NCBI RefSeq assembly: GCF_003236305.1
Contig: NZ_POTX01000032.1
Span: forward strand, 1-37,762
DNA length: 37,762 nucleotides
Reading direction: 5' to 3'
Source of the DNA: Micromonospora endophytica
Lineage (GTDB): Bacteria; Actinomycetota; Actinomycetes; Mycobacteriales; Micromonosporaceae
The position numbers and the translations under genes were made by a program. This document shows positions 15,872-24,230 of this stretch, piece after piece (within the stretch, counting starts at the first letter, position 1; each line of letters begins with the position of its first letter). Under the pieces are notes generated by a model. That model was not told the DNA's origin. It searched no databases and saw nothing but the letters and a program-made list of their open reading frames with translations.

Positions 15872-17324
15872 GCAGACCCTCGGGCAGCGCCTGGCGGCCT
15901 TCGCCGTCGACACCTCCGCCGCTGACCTGCCCGCCGAGGTGGTCGGCAGCGTACGCCAGCGGGTGCTGGACGTGCTCGGGCTCTGCGTGGCCGCGTACCC
16001 GCTGCCCACCAGCCAGGCAGTGCTGGCCTACGTCCGCGAGCAGGGTGGTCGGGGTCAGGCGCAGGCGATCGGCCTGGAAACCCCGGTGCCGGCCGCGCTC
16101 GCCGCGTTCGCCAACGGCGTGCTGGCGCACTCGCTCGACTACGACGACACCCACCTGCCGTCGGTGCTGCACCCCAGCGCCTCGGTGGTGCCGGCCGCGT
16201 TGGCCGCGGCCGAGGCCAGCGGAGCCAGCGGCCGGGAGACCGTCGCCGCCATCGCGGTCGGCATCGAGGTCTGTGTCCGGCTCGGCATGGCCGGCTACGA
16301 CCGTGCTGCCGGAAACTCGGTCTTCTTCGAGCACGGCCAGCACGCCACCTCGATCTGCGGCACCCTCGGCGGTGCGGTCGCCGCCGCCCGCCTGTTCGGT
16401 CTGGACGCCGGACAGACACTGGACAGCCTCGGCGTCGCGGCGTCGATGGCCGCCGGCCTGATTGAGGCGAACCGTACCGGCGGCACGGTGAAGCGGATCC
16501 ACTGCGGTTGGGCGGCACACTCCGCGGTGACCGCCGCCTCGCTGGCCCGGCACGGCATCACCGGTCCACCGACGGTGTTGGAGGGGCGGTTCGGCTTCTT
16601 CCAGGCGTTCCTGCGCGGCGAGTTCGACCCGGCGGAAGTCGTCGACGGGCTCGGCACGAACTGGGCGGTGCCAGACATCTTCTTCAAGCCGTACCCGGCC
16701 AACCACTTCACCCACGCGGCGATCGACGCGGCCATCGCGCTGCGGGAACGGGGGCTGCGCGTCGAGGAGATCGACACGATCACGCTCGGCGTACCAACTC
16801 CGGTGATCCGCACCATCGGCGCGCCACTGGAACGCAAGCAGGCGCCCCGCACCGGCTACGAGGCACAGTTCAGCGGCCCGTACGCGGTGGTCGCCGGCCT
16901 CTACGGCGGCGGTGTGCTCGGCGTCGGCCCGGACGACTTCACCGACGCCCTCGCCGTCGATCCGGACCGGCGGTCGTTGATGGCACGGGTGCAGGTGGTG
17001 CCCGACGACAGGTGCGACGCAATCTTTCCCTACCAGTTCCCGGCGGTGCTGCGGGTGCGCACCCGGGACGGCCAGGTCTGGACCGAGGAGGTGCTGGCCA
17101 ACCGGGGTGGCCCGCAGCGTCCACTCTCCGCCGACGAACTGGCCCGCAAGTTCCACCACAACGTCGCCGGGCGGCTTGCGGCCGACGTCGCCAACCAGGT
17201 CGAACAGGAGATCGACCGGTTGGACCAGGCCGCCGACGTGACTCGGCTGACCGGCCTGCTGGCCGCCGTGGCCACCGCACCCACCCCAACCGGCACGCCA
17301 ACGGCTGGCCCCTTCGAGGAGTGA
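15864..17324 (+). CDS. MmgE/PrpD-family protein
   Basis: A 486-aa protein of the family that holds 2-methylcitrate dehydratase, cis-aconitate decarboxylase and iminodisuccinate epimerase. The all-helical first half carries LDYDDTH (91-97) and GIEVCVRLG; the second half has the KPYPANHFTHAAIDAAI motif and the alpha/beta lid domain. Length and motif order are normal. GTG 15864 overlaps the cyclase-type gene by 8 bases. It would dehydrate, epimerise or decarboxylate a di- or tricarboxylate-like intermediate; the family is too broad to say which. Confidence 0.88.
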   Translation: MAEQTLGQRLAAFAVDTSAADLPAEVVGSVRQRVLDVLGLCVAAYPLPTSQAVLAYVREQGGRGQAQAIGLETPVPAALAAFANGVLAHSLDYDDTHLPSVLHPSASVVPAALAAAEASGASGRETVAAIAVGIEVCVRLGMAGYDRAAGNSVFFEHGQHATSICGTLGGAVAAARLFGLDAGQTLDSLGVAASMAAGLIEANRTGGTVKRIHCGWAAHSAVTAASLARHGITGPPTVLEGRFGFFQAFLRGEFDPAEVVDGLGTNWAVPDIFFKPYPANHFTHAAIDAAIALRERGLRVEEIDTITLGVPTPVIRTIGAPLERKQAPRTGYEAQFSGPYAVVAGLYGGGVLGVGPDDFTDALAVDPDRRSLMARVQVVPDDRCDAIFPYQFPAVLRVRTRDGQVWTEEVLANRGGPQRPLSADELARKFHHNVAGRLAADVANQVEQEIDRLDQAADVTRLTGLLAAVATAPTPTGTPTAGPFEE

Positions 17325-17328
17325 GACC

Positions 17329-18804
17329 ATGAGTTCCTTCGACCTGTTGCTGCGTAACGTCCGGGTGGTCCGGCACGACCGGCCAGATCCTGAGGCGGCC
17401 GACATCGCCGTCGCCGACGGACGGATCGTCCGGGTCGCGCCCGGCATCGATCCCGAGCAGGCGACGACAGTCGTCGACGGTGGTGGGCGACTGGCCTTTC
17501 CCGGTGTGGTCGATGCCCACCAACACTGGGGGATCTACAACCCGCTGAGCGAGGACACCGCCTCCGAGAGTCGCGCCTGCGCGCAGGGCGGCGTCACCAC
17601 GGCGCTTACCTACATGCGGACCGGGCAGTACTACCTCAACCGGGGTGGCCGCTATGAGGACTTCTTCCCCGACGTGTTGGCTGCCAGCGCCGGCCGATCC
17701 TACGTGGACTACGGCTTTCACCTCGCACCTATGATGAGCGAGCACATCGACGAGATTCCCGACCTGGTGGAGAAGTTCGGCGTCACCTCGTTCAAAATCT
17801 TCATGTTCTACGGCAGCCACGGTCTGCACGGCCGGTCCGCCGATCAGAACTCGTTCCTGATGATCCCCGAGGGGGAGCGGTACGACTACGCCCACTTCGA
17901 GTTCGTGATGCGCGGAGTGCAGGCGGCCCGGGAACGCTTCCCCGAGCTCGCCTCGGAGATCTCGCTCTCCCTGCACTGCGAGACCGCCGAGATCATGAGC
18001 GCCTACACCCGGCGGGTGGAGCAGGAGGGCACGCTGCGCGGACTGGAGGCGTACCACGCCTCCCGGCCGCCGCACTCCGAAGGGCTCGCCGTCTCGATCG
18101 CCTCCTACCTGGCCCACGAGACCGGCCTGCCCACCATCAACCTGCTTCACCTGTCGTCGGCCAAGGCGCTCGACGCGGCACTGCGGATGGCGCAGGCGTT
18201 CCCGCACATCGACTTCCGTCGCGAGGTGACAATCGGGCACCTGCTGGCCGACATCACCACCGCCCACGGTCTCGGCGGCAAGGTGAACCCGCCGCTGCGT
18301 CCCCGCGAGGACGTCGAGGCACTGTGGGGCCACCTGCTCGACGGCCGGGTCGACTGGGTGGTCAGTGACCACGCCTGCTGCCGCGACGAGCTGAAGTTCG
18401 GCGATCCCCGCGACGACGTCTTCCTCGCCAAGTCCGGCTTCGGCGGCGCGGAATATCTGCTGCCCGGCCTCTTCACCGAGGGCCGCCGCCGGGGCCTGCC
18501 GCTGTCCGCCGTCGCCGCGCTCACCGCCTGGAACCCGGCCCGCCGGTTCGGCCTTGCCACCAAGGGCGCCATCGCCGAGGGGTACGACGCCGACCTGTGC
18601 CTGGTGGACCCCGACACGACCTGGACGGTGCGGGCGGAGGACTCCGAGTCGACCCAGGAGTACACGCCGTTCGAGGGCTTCGAGTTGACCGCGCGGGTCA
18701 CCGACACCTTCGTCCGCGGCGCACACGTTTTCGTCGACGGCAAGGTGACAGGTGCACCGCAGGGCCGGTACGTGCCCCGGGCCGGCGGTAGGCACGCGCG
18801 GTGA
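17329..18804 (+). CDS. Hydantoinase/dihydroorotase-type amidohydrolase
   Basis: A 491-aa TIM-barrel amidohydrolase with a complete two-metal site: HxH at H64/H66 (VDAHQHW), the carbamylated-lysine candidate K156 (TSFKIFMF), H216 (SLHCETAE), H274 (LLHLSS) and D347 (VSDHACC). Relatives open cyclic amides: dihydropyrimidines, hydantoins, dihydroorotate, allantoin. The C-terminal composite beta domain (DADLCLVDPD) is present. ATG 17329 has GAGGAG 7 bases before it. Together with the cyclase-type hydrolase it is the best clue that the substrate contains a cyclic amide or imide, though the exact ring is unknown. Confidence 0.9.
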   Translation: MSSFDLLLRNVRVVRHDRPDPEAADIAVADGRIVRVAPGIDPEQATTVVDGGGRLAFPGVVDAHQHWGIYNPLSEDTASESRACAQGGVTTALTYMRTGQYYLNRGGRYEDFFPDVLAASAGRSYVDYGFHLAPMMSEHIDEIPDLVEKFGVTSFKIFMFYGSHGLHGRSADQNSFLMIPEGERYDYAHFEFVMRGVQAARERFPELASEISLSLHCETAEIMSAYTRRVEQEGTLRGLEAYHASRPPHSEGLAVSIASYLAHETGLPTINLLHLSSAKALDAALRMAQAFPHIDFRREVTIGHLLADITTAHGLGGKVNPPLRPREDVEALWGHLLDGRVDWVVSDHACCRDELKFGDPRDDVFLAKSGFGGAEYLLPGLFTEGRRRGLPLSAVAALTAWNPARRFGLATKGAIAEGYDADLCLVDPDTTWTVRAEDSESTQEYTPFEGFELTARVTDTFVRGAHVFVDGKVTGAPQGRYVPRAGGRHAR

Positions 18805-19649
18805 GCGATGTCGCCCGCAGTTACCTCTACGTGCCCGGCGACCGGGCGGACGTGCTCCGCAAGGCCGCCGGGCGGGGCGCCGACGCCCTCGTGCTCGATC
18901 TGGAGGACGCGGTCGCGCTGCCGCACAAGGAAAAGGCCCGCGAGACGGTCGCCGCATACCTGCGAGACGCGCCGTCCGGGGTGGCCCACTGGGTACGCGT
19001 CAACAGCGACCAGGTCGAGACGGACCTGACGGTGCTCGGCGCTTCGGCGGCCGGGATCTGGCTGCCGAAGGCGGAACCTGACCTGCTGCACGAGGTCGAC
19101 CGGGCGTTGCTGAGCGCGGAACGGCGACTGGGCCTGCCGGAGCGGACCTTTCAGGTGGTGGCACTCATCGAGACCGCACGGGGTGCGCTCGCCTGCGCGC
19201 AGGTGGCCATCGCACCTCGGGTGCTGCGGCTGGGCATCGGAGAGGCGGATCTCGCGGGCGAACTCGGCCTGCAACCGGATGCTGACCGCACCGAGTTCGC
19301 CGCGATTCGCTCGCAGGTCGTGCTCGCCTCGGCGGCGGCCCGGATCACCCCGCCGGTCGGCCCGGTCGAAACCGTCCTGCACGACCCCGTGCGACTGGAG
19401 AAGACAAGCCGGGCCCTGCTCCGGCAGGGTTTCCGCGCTCGCAGTGCCATCCATCCCGGGCAACTCGCCACCATCAACGGGGTGTTCACCCCCACCCCGG
19501 AGGAGGTGGCCGCCGCCCGGCGGGTTCTCGACGCCATGGCGCGGGCCGAGCGAGACGGCTCGGGGGTGGCTGTTGACGACCACGGGCGGCTGGTGGACCG
19601 CGCCGTGGTCCGCAGCGCGGCGGAGGTATTGAGCCGGGCCGAGGCATGA
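18801..19649 (+). CDS. HpcH/HpaI aldolase / CitE-like CoA-ester lyase
   Basis: A 282-aa TIM-barrel lyase of the citrate-lyase beta / malyl-CoA lyase / citramalyl-CoA lyase group. It has the opening RSYLYVPGDR, LDLEDAV, the CoA-phosphate or substrate Arg R67 in WVRVN, and the Mg ligands E124 (ALIETARGAL) and D150 (GEADLAGELG). These enzymes split 3-hydroxyacyl-CoA esters into acetyl- or propionyl-CoA plus a 2-oxoacid. GTG 18801 overlaps the preceding stop (GTGA). As the last gene before a strong terminator, it probably ends the pathway by sending carbon to central metabolism. Confidence 0.88.
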   Translation: MSDVARSYLYVPGDRADVLRKAAGRGADALVLDLEDAVALPHKEKARETVAAYLRDAPSGVAHWVRVNSDQVETDLTVLGASAAGIWLPKAEPDLLHEVDRALLSAERRLGLPERTFQVVALIETARGALACAQVAIAPRVLRLGIGEADLAGELGLQPDADRTEFAAIRSQVVLASAAARITPPVGPVETVLHDPVRLEKTSRALLRQGFRARSAIHPGQLATINGVFTPTPEEVAAARRVLDAMARAERDGSGVAVDDHGRLVDRAVVRSAAEVLSRAEA

Positions 19650-19661
19650 ACGCTCATCCAC

Positions 19662-19677
19662 CCCGCGCACGCGCGGG
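19662..19677. terminator. Small GC hairpin after the lyase gene
   Basis: CCCGCG (19662-19667) pairs with CGCGGG (19672-19677) around a 4-base loop, 13 bases after the lyase stop. It may act with the larger hairpin further on. Confidence 0.35.
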
Positions 19678-19740
19678 CCGGCGAGCCGTCCGCGGTGGGA
19701 CCGGCGTGTCGACGAGCATCTCGCCGATCCGATGTGGACG

Positions 19741-19778
19741 GTGACGCGGCGGCCGGGTGAGGCCGCCCGCCGCGTCAC
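19741..19778. terminator. Strong bidirectional terminator hairpin
   Basis: GTGACGCGGCGG (19741-19752) pairs perfectly with 19767-19778 (12 bp), and further G-C pairs can form in the loop. It lies between two convergent gene sets, the lyase gene ending at 19649 and the PepSY gene ending at 19799, and can stop transcription from both sides. Confidence 0.7.
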
Positions 19779-19798
19779 CGCTGCCCCCGGTCGGTCAA

Positions 19799-20158
19799 TC
19801 AGTCATCGTCGTCGGCGAGGATCGCGCCGGTGACGGCGTCCACGTCGACGTCGCGTTCCCGGCCACCGAGCACGAACTCGACCTCCCAGATCGGGCCGCC
19901 GTTGCGTTCGTCCAACTCGGCCTCGAGCACCCGGGCCCCGACGAACTGCGCGGTGACGATCTCCGCGGCCTGCACGGCGTTGACCGGGCGTGGCCCGAAC
20001 TTCGCGTCCAACCGGGGGTCGATCTCGATCTCGAAGCTCGCGCCGGATCGGCTACCGGTCTGCTCGCGGGAGTCCTTGGCGGTGGCCAGTGCGGTGCCGG
20101 CGATCAATGGGACGGCGACACCGGCGACGGTGACGGCTACCAGCACTGCTCTACGCAT
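19799..20158 (-). CDS. Exported PepSY-domain protein
   Basis: A 119-aa protein with an N-terminal signal or anchor segment (residues 4-26) and one PepSY domain: AVQAAEIVTAQFVGARVLEAELDERNGGPIWEVEFV with the closing DVDAVTGAIL. PepSY domains usually bind or inhibit partners outside the membrane. The ATG at 20158 overlaps the kinase gene by 8 bases, so it is translated with the two-component pair and probably monitors or tunes the sensor. It ends in four Asp residues. Confidence 0.85.
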   Translation of the reverse strand: MRRAVLVAVTVAGVAVPLIAGTALATAKDSREQTGSRSGASFEIEIDPRLDAKFGPRPVNAVQAAEIVTAQFVGARVLEAELDERNGGPIWEVEFVLGGRERDVDVDAVTGAILADDDD

Positions 20159-21686
20159 TGTGACCTCCGGGCAGGTGTAACGATGCCGGTGCCCGGCCGC
20201 CGGATGGCGGCTCGGTGTCGACCGGCTGACTACACCCGGGGGTACGCGTGCCTGCGGATGCCCGGCTCAGCACGAGGTCGAATTCTGGTCGTTCCCTGGC
20301 CGAATCCTGGCATTGCGCCGCGGGCAGCGCCACCACCGCGGTCAGCCCTGGTCCGTCGGCGTTCTCCAGCCGGGCCGATCCGCCGCCGGCCTCGGCGAGT
20401 TTGCGGACCAGCGCGAGCCCGAGCCCGGTCCCGCCGGGTGCCGCGCCGGGCGCCCGCCAGAACGGCTGGAAGGCCTGCGTACGCTGCGCGGCGGTGAGCC
20501 CGCAGCCGGCGTCGGTGACCCGCAGTTCGACGTGACCGGCATCGGCGGCGGCCCAGGCGACGGTGATCGTACTGTCGACTGGGGCCACCGCCAGCGCGTT
20601 CGCCAGCAGGTTGTCCAGGATCTGGTCGACGGCGCCGGCAAGGGACCGGACCTGGGCCGAGTCAGGGCCGGACACCCGTAGCGTCACCCCCCGGTCGGCG
20701 GCGATCGGCGACCAGGAGTCGACCCGGGCCGCCACCGCGGCGGCCAGCCGCACCGACTCGGTGGGGTGCACGGGCTGCCCACCACGGGTCATCGCCAGCA
20801 GCGTGTCGACCAGCCGCGCCAGCCGGTCGGTCTCCACGAGCGCAGCCCGCAGGTTCGCGTCACCGGCCGCGCCAACGTCGGGTTCGAGGTTCTCCAGCCG
20901 CAGCCGCAGCGCCGCGAGCGGGGTCCTGAGCTGGTGCGAGGCGTGCCCGACGAACGACTGCTGGGCGGCGATCAGCTCCTGGAGCCGGGTGGCGGTGGCG
21001 TTGAAGGTGGCCGCCAGGCGGCGCAGCTCGGGTGGTCCGTTAGCCGGCGTGGCCGACATCTCGCCGTCGGCCAGCCGCCGGGTGGCCCGCTCCAGGGCCC
21101 GCACCGGCCGGCCGATCCAGCGGGCCAGCCCGACGGCCACCAGTGCCACGGCGGCCAGTACGACGACAGCGACCCCACCCAGCACCGACCAGAACTGGTG
21201 CACCCGCGTGGTCATCGGCGCGGTGGGGGCGCTGAACAGCAACGCCCCCTGGCCGGGCTTGCCCGGATGCAGCGGCACCGCGACCCACATCATCGTCACC
21301 CCGTCGGCGTCGCGGAATCCGCTGCTGACCTGTCCGCCGGCCACCGCTGGCAGATCGACCACCGGGGCGGCCGTGGCAGTGGCCGGCCCGGTCGGCGTGG
21401 CGCCGTCGCGCCGGGTCGCCGCGAGCACCCGGCCGGTGCCGTCGACGATGTCGACCTCCCCGTCCCACCGCCGCGCCGACTCCAGCGCCAGCAGGTCGAT
21501 CTGACCCTGCTCACCGTGGTCGAGCGCGGTGTCGACGAACGCGGCGAGCACCTCCGCGTCGTGTTCCAGGTGACCGAAGACCCGCTGCTGCTCGCCACGC
21601 TGGTAGACGTAGCCGAGCGGCACGGCGAGGGCGACCAGGATCAGCAGCGCGAAGCTGAGATAGGTGACGAGGAGCCGGCGGACCAC
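20151..21686 (-). CDS. Sensor histidine kinase
   Basis: A 511-aa membrane kinase. Transmembrane segments at residues 5-27 and 166-190 enclose an extracytoplasmic sensor region; a HAMP linker follows (about 190-240). The phospho-acceptor is H251 in SHQLRTP. The ATPase part has the N-box (LDNLLANA), the G1 box DAGCGL and the G2 box GGTGLGLAL. GTG 21686 starts 2 bases after the regulator stop. The frame is open further upstream but that overlaps the regulator. The tail after the G2 box is about 70 residues long and poorly conserved in look. Confidence 0.92.
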   Translation of the reverse strand: MVRRLLVTYLSFALLILVALAVPLGYVYQRGEQQRVFGHLEHDAEVLAAFVDTALDHGEQGQIDLLALESARRWDGEVDIVDGTGRVLAATRRDGATPTGPATATAAPVVDLPAVAGGQVSSGFRDADGVTMMWVAVPLHPGKPGQGALLFSAPTAPMTTRVHQFWSVLGGVAVVVLAAVALVAVGLARWIGRPVRALERATRRLADGEMSATPANGPPELRRLAATFNATATRLQELIAAQQSFVGHASHQLRTPLAALRLRLENLEPDVGAAGDANLRAALVETDRLARLVDTLLAMTRGGQPVHPTESVRLAAAVAARVDSWSPIAADRGVTLRVSGPDSAQVRSLAGAVDQILDNLLANALAVAPVDSTITVAWAAADAGHVELRVTDAGCGLTAAQRTQAFQPFWRAPGAAPGGTGLGLALVRKLAEAGGGSARLENADGPGLTAVVALPAAQCQDSARERPEFDLVLSRASAGTRTPGCSQPVDTEPPSGGRAPASLHLPGGHNA

Positions 21687-21688
21687 GG

Positions 21689-22363
21689 TCAGGACGCCGC
21701 AGTGAGTCGGAACCCCACCCCGCGTACCGTCTCGATCCACGCCGGGTCGCCGAGTTTGCGGCGCAGGCAGGCGATGTGGAAGTCCAGCGTCTTGCCGCGC
21801 CCGAAGAAGTTCGGCGACCACACGGTCTCCAGCAGGGTCCGGCGGGTCACCACCGCGCCCGGATCCTCGGCCAGCGCCACCAGCACGTCGTACTCCTTCG
21901 GCGCGAGCGGCAGCGGCGTGCCGTGCAGCCGGACCTGGCGGGTGCGGCGGTCGATGACCAGGTCGCCCACCCGCTGCGTGCCGTCTTTCGACGCTTTCCC
22001 AACGGCACCGGCCGGTTGGGTCCGGCGCCCCACCGCGTGCATCCGGGCCACGAGTTCCCGCAGGCTGAACGGCTTGGCCAGGTAGTCGTCCGCGCCCAAC
22101 TCCAGGCCCAGCACCCGATCGGCCTCACCGCCCCGGGCGGTCAACATGATGACAGGCGTGTCGGTGCGCCGGCGCAACGTCCGGCACACCTCGATCCCGT
22201 CGATGTCGGGCAGCCCCAGATCCAGCAGCACCATGTCGGCCGGGGGCGCGGCCAGCGCCTGCGCGCCGGTGACCACCCGCCGCGCCCGGATCCCGTAGCG
22301 GGCCAGGCCGTCGACGAGTGGCTCGGCGATCGAGTCGTCGTCCTCCACCAGCAGCACGTCCAC
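21689..22363 (-). CDS. OmpR-family response regulator
   Basis: A 224-aa regulator. The receiver domain shows VEDDD at 7-11, phospho-acceptor D48 (LLDLGLPD), T75 (MLTAR) and K97 (AKPFS). The C-terminal winged helix carries LAPKEYDVLVALAEDPGAVVTR and the closing DFHIACLRRKLG...IETVRGVGFRL. GTG 22363 has GAGGAG before it; the longer open frame lacks a better start. It is the first gene of an operon with the kinase and PepSY protein. Confidence 0.93.
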   Translation of the reverse strand: MDVLLVEDDDSIAEPLVDGLARYGIRARRVVTGAQALAAPPADMVLLDLGLPDIDGIEVCRTLRRRTDTPVIMLTARGGEADRVLGLELGADDYLAKPFSLRELVARMHAVGRRTQPAGAVGKASKDGTQRVGDLVIDRRTRQVRLHGTPLPLAPKEYDVLVALAEDPGAVVTRRTLLETVWSPNFFGRGKTLDFHIACLRRKLGDPAWIETVRGVGFRLTAAS

Positions 22364-22488
22364 CGAGGTCTCCTCACGCCTGTCGCACCGCGCCGAGGGC
22401 CGTCGCGTGCGGTCCGAGCCCGAGAGCCGGGACGCGCAGGAGTACGCGCCGACGCCGCCACACAGTTCAAAGCGGACGTGTCGGTGGC

Positions 22489-22545
22489 CGTTTCGGCGCA
22501 ACGGCGGGGTTCGGGGTGGGCGGATGCCGCCGTTGCGCCGAAACG
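22489..22545. repeat. 19-bp perfect inverted repeat (hairpin) between the PepSY membrane gene and the two-component operon
   Basis: Positions 22489-22507 are the exact reverse complement of 22527-22545, separated by 19 bases. It begins 18 bases past the stop of the PepSY membrane gene and 126 bases before the regulator start, all on the minus strand. It can act as that gene's terminator, insulating the two units. The arm length is unusually long and perfect for a simple terminator. Confidence 0.75.
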
Positions 22546-22563
22546 ATGTCGGTCAGTCGGACG

Positions 22564-24051
22564 TCACCTGCCGGTGGATGCCGGGGCGTCGTCGCGCAGC
22601 CGGTCGTGATCGCGCAGCCGGTTGTCGCGTCGCCGGGCGAGCACACCGAGGACCACGTCGACGACGAGGAAACCGAGCAGGGTGACACCGAACCACGGCA
22701 GGGCCCAGCCGATCGCGGCGACCACCGGGACGCCGACCAGCAGCGCCCACCAGGGCAGGCCGCGCAGGGCACCACGGGCGGGCGGGGCACCGACCGGCGC
22801 GCGCCGGTCACCCCGGGTGGGGCGGCGCTGCCACCACATGCGGTAACCCCAGACGATGACGCAGAGCAGGCCGACGGCGAGCGCCGCGAGCAGGATCTGG
22901 TTGACCGTACCGAAGAGCAGACCCATGTGCGCCTGTACGCCGAGGGCGCTGAGCTTGGCCAGCGCCGGCCAGTCGGCGAAGTCGTTGCGGGCGGTCACCG
23001 TACCGGTCTCGGGGTCGACGGCGACCTGGTCCCGCCGCACCGGCCAGGTGTTGTCGGTCTGGGTGACCGTCCAGGCGTGGTCGGGCTCACCGGGGACGAC
23101 CTCGACCGGTCCGGAGAGTCCCGCCTGGCGGGCCGCCGCCAGCACCCGGTCGAAGGTGGCCGGGTCGGCGCTCGCCGCCGTCGGCGCGCCGCCGTGCTGG
23201 TGCTCGCCGCCGCCGGCGCTGGGCGCGTCCGTCAGGCTGGTGGAGACCGCCGGCCGGCGGGCGTCGAGCGCGTCCAGCCCGGCGGCGAAGTTCGCCCCGG
23301 CGAACCGGGACCAGGTCAGGCCGGTCGCGGAGAGGATGAGCAGCCCCACGACGAGCCAGAGACCGGTGGTGGCGTGCCACCCCCGGGTACGTCGCACCCC
23401 TTTGCCGGCCGAGAGGTCGGGCACCAGCAGGTGCTTCACCTGGCCGCGTCCGGTGCGACGGCGCCGCCACCAGAGGATGACGCCGCCGAGTGCCAGCACC
23501 CAGAGCCAACTGGCGGCGATCTCCGAGTAGTGCCGTCCCAGGTCGCCCAGGTGCAGGTTGCGGTGTAGATCGTCGAGCCAGGTGGTGGCAGGCGTGGAAC
23601 CGAACCAGGTGGTCAGCTGCCCCCGCACCTCGCCGGTGTACGGGTCGACGTAGACGGTGTGCTGCCTGTCGCCCAGTTCCGGCAGCGAGAACACCACAGC
23701 GGTGGTCTGCTCACCGGTGCCGGGCGCGACCGCCGTGAGCGTGCCGTCCGGATGCGCGGCCCGCGCGGCGGTGACCTGTTCGGCGAGCGGCTTGGGCTGG
23801 TCGCCGGCGGTGGCCACGGTGAGCTGGTCGCCGTACAGGATCTGGTCCAACTGCGGGGTGACGGTGTATGCCAGGCCGGTCAGCGCGGCCACCACCAGGA
23901 ACGGGGCGACCAGGACGCCGGCATAGAAGTGCAGCCGAAGCAGCAGCGCCGCCAGCGGTGCAGGGCGACGTGGGGCACGGGTCGCCGGCGCGGCGGCGGG
24001 TTCGGGGGAGGACTCCGGTGTGGAGGCGCCGGAGACTTCGGTCAGAGACAT
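22564..24051 (-). CDS. PepSY-associated transmembrane protein (PiuB-like)
   Basis: A 495-aa membrane protein of the PepSY_TM group, often linked to iron or copper handling and flavin- or haem-based electron transfer. A Pro/Ala-rich cytoplasmic start is followed by membrane segments near residues 45-68, 180-198, 253-275, 395-420 and 445-475. Between them lie two PepSY-like extracytoplasmic domains with DPYTGEV and DPETGTV turns. A His-rich patch GGGEHQHGG sits in the second outer loop and could bind metal. ATG 24051 has only a weak GGAAAAG ribosome site. It lies upstream of the two-component operon that also carries a PepSY protein, suggesting one sensory or metal system. Confidence 0.85.
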   Translation of the reverse strand: MSLTEVSGASTPESSPEPAAAPATRAPRRPAPLAALLLRLHFYAGVLVAPFLVVAALTGLAYTVTPQLDQILYGDQLTVATAGDQPKPLAEQVTAARAAHPDGTLTAVAPGTGEQTTAVVFSLPELGDRQHTVYVDPYTGEVRGQLTTWFGSTPATTWLDDLHRNLHLGDLGRHYSEIAASWLWVLALGGVILWWRRRRTGRGQVKHLLVPDLSAGKGVRRTRGWHATTGLWLVVGLLILSATGLTWSRFAGANFAAGLDALDARRPAVSTSLTDAPSAGGGEHQHGGAPTAASADPATFDRVLAAARQAGLSGPVEVVPGEPDHAWTVTQTDNTWPVRRDQVAVDPETGTVTARNDFADWPALAKLSALGVQAHMGLLFGTVNQILLAALAVGLLCVIVWGYRMWWQRRPTRGDRRAPVGAPPARGALRGLPWWALLVGVPVVAAIGWALPWFGVTLLGFLVVDVVLGVLARRRDNRLRDHDRLRDDAPASTGR

Positions 24052-24230
24052 GCACTTTTCCGATCGGGATAGAGGTGAATGTGGCGACCTGCCCCGTGCC
24101 CTTCGGGTCAGTGTGTTGCTGCCGCTGCCCGGATGCCCGCCGCTCGATCACCTAGTCGGACGACGACCCACCCCGGTTCCCGCCGTCTCCACCGCGGCTT
24201 CTTCCTTCTTGCGCGTCGTCCAACCGCCTG
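24052..24230. other. Short gap upstream of the PepSY membrane gene
   Basis: About 180 bases between two minus-strand genes. No clear promoter, operator or hairpin was found by eye; it presumably holds the promoter of the PepSY membrane gene. Confidence 0.3.

Noticed and set aside
15798-18957. Long minus-strand frames opposite the MmgE/PrpD and amidohydrolase genes
   Set aside because: They lie wholly antisense to genes with intact family motifs and have low-complexity, Gly/Arg/Val-rich translations.
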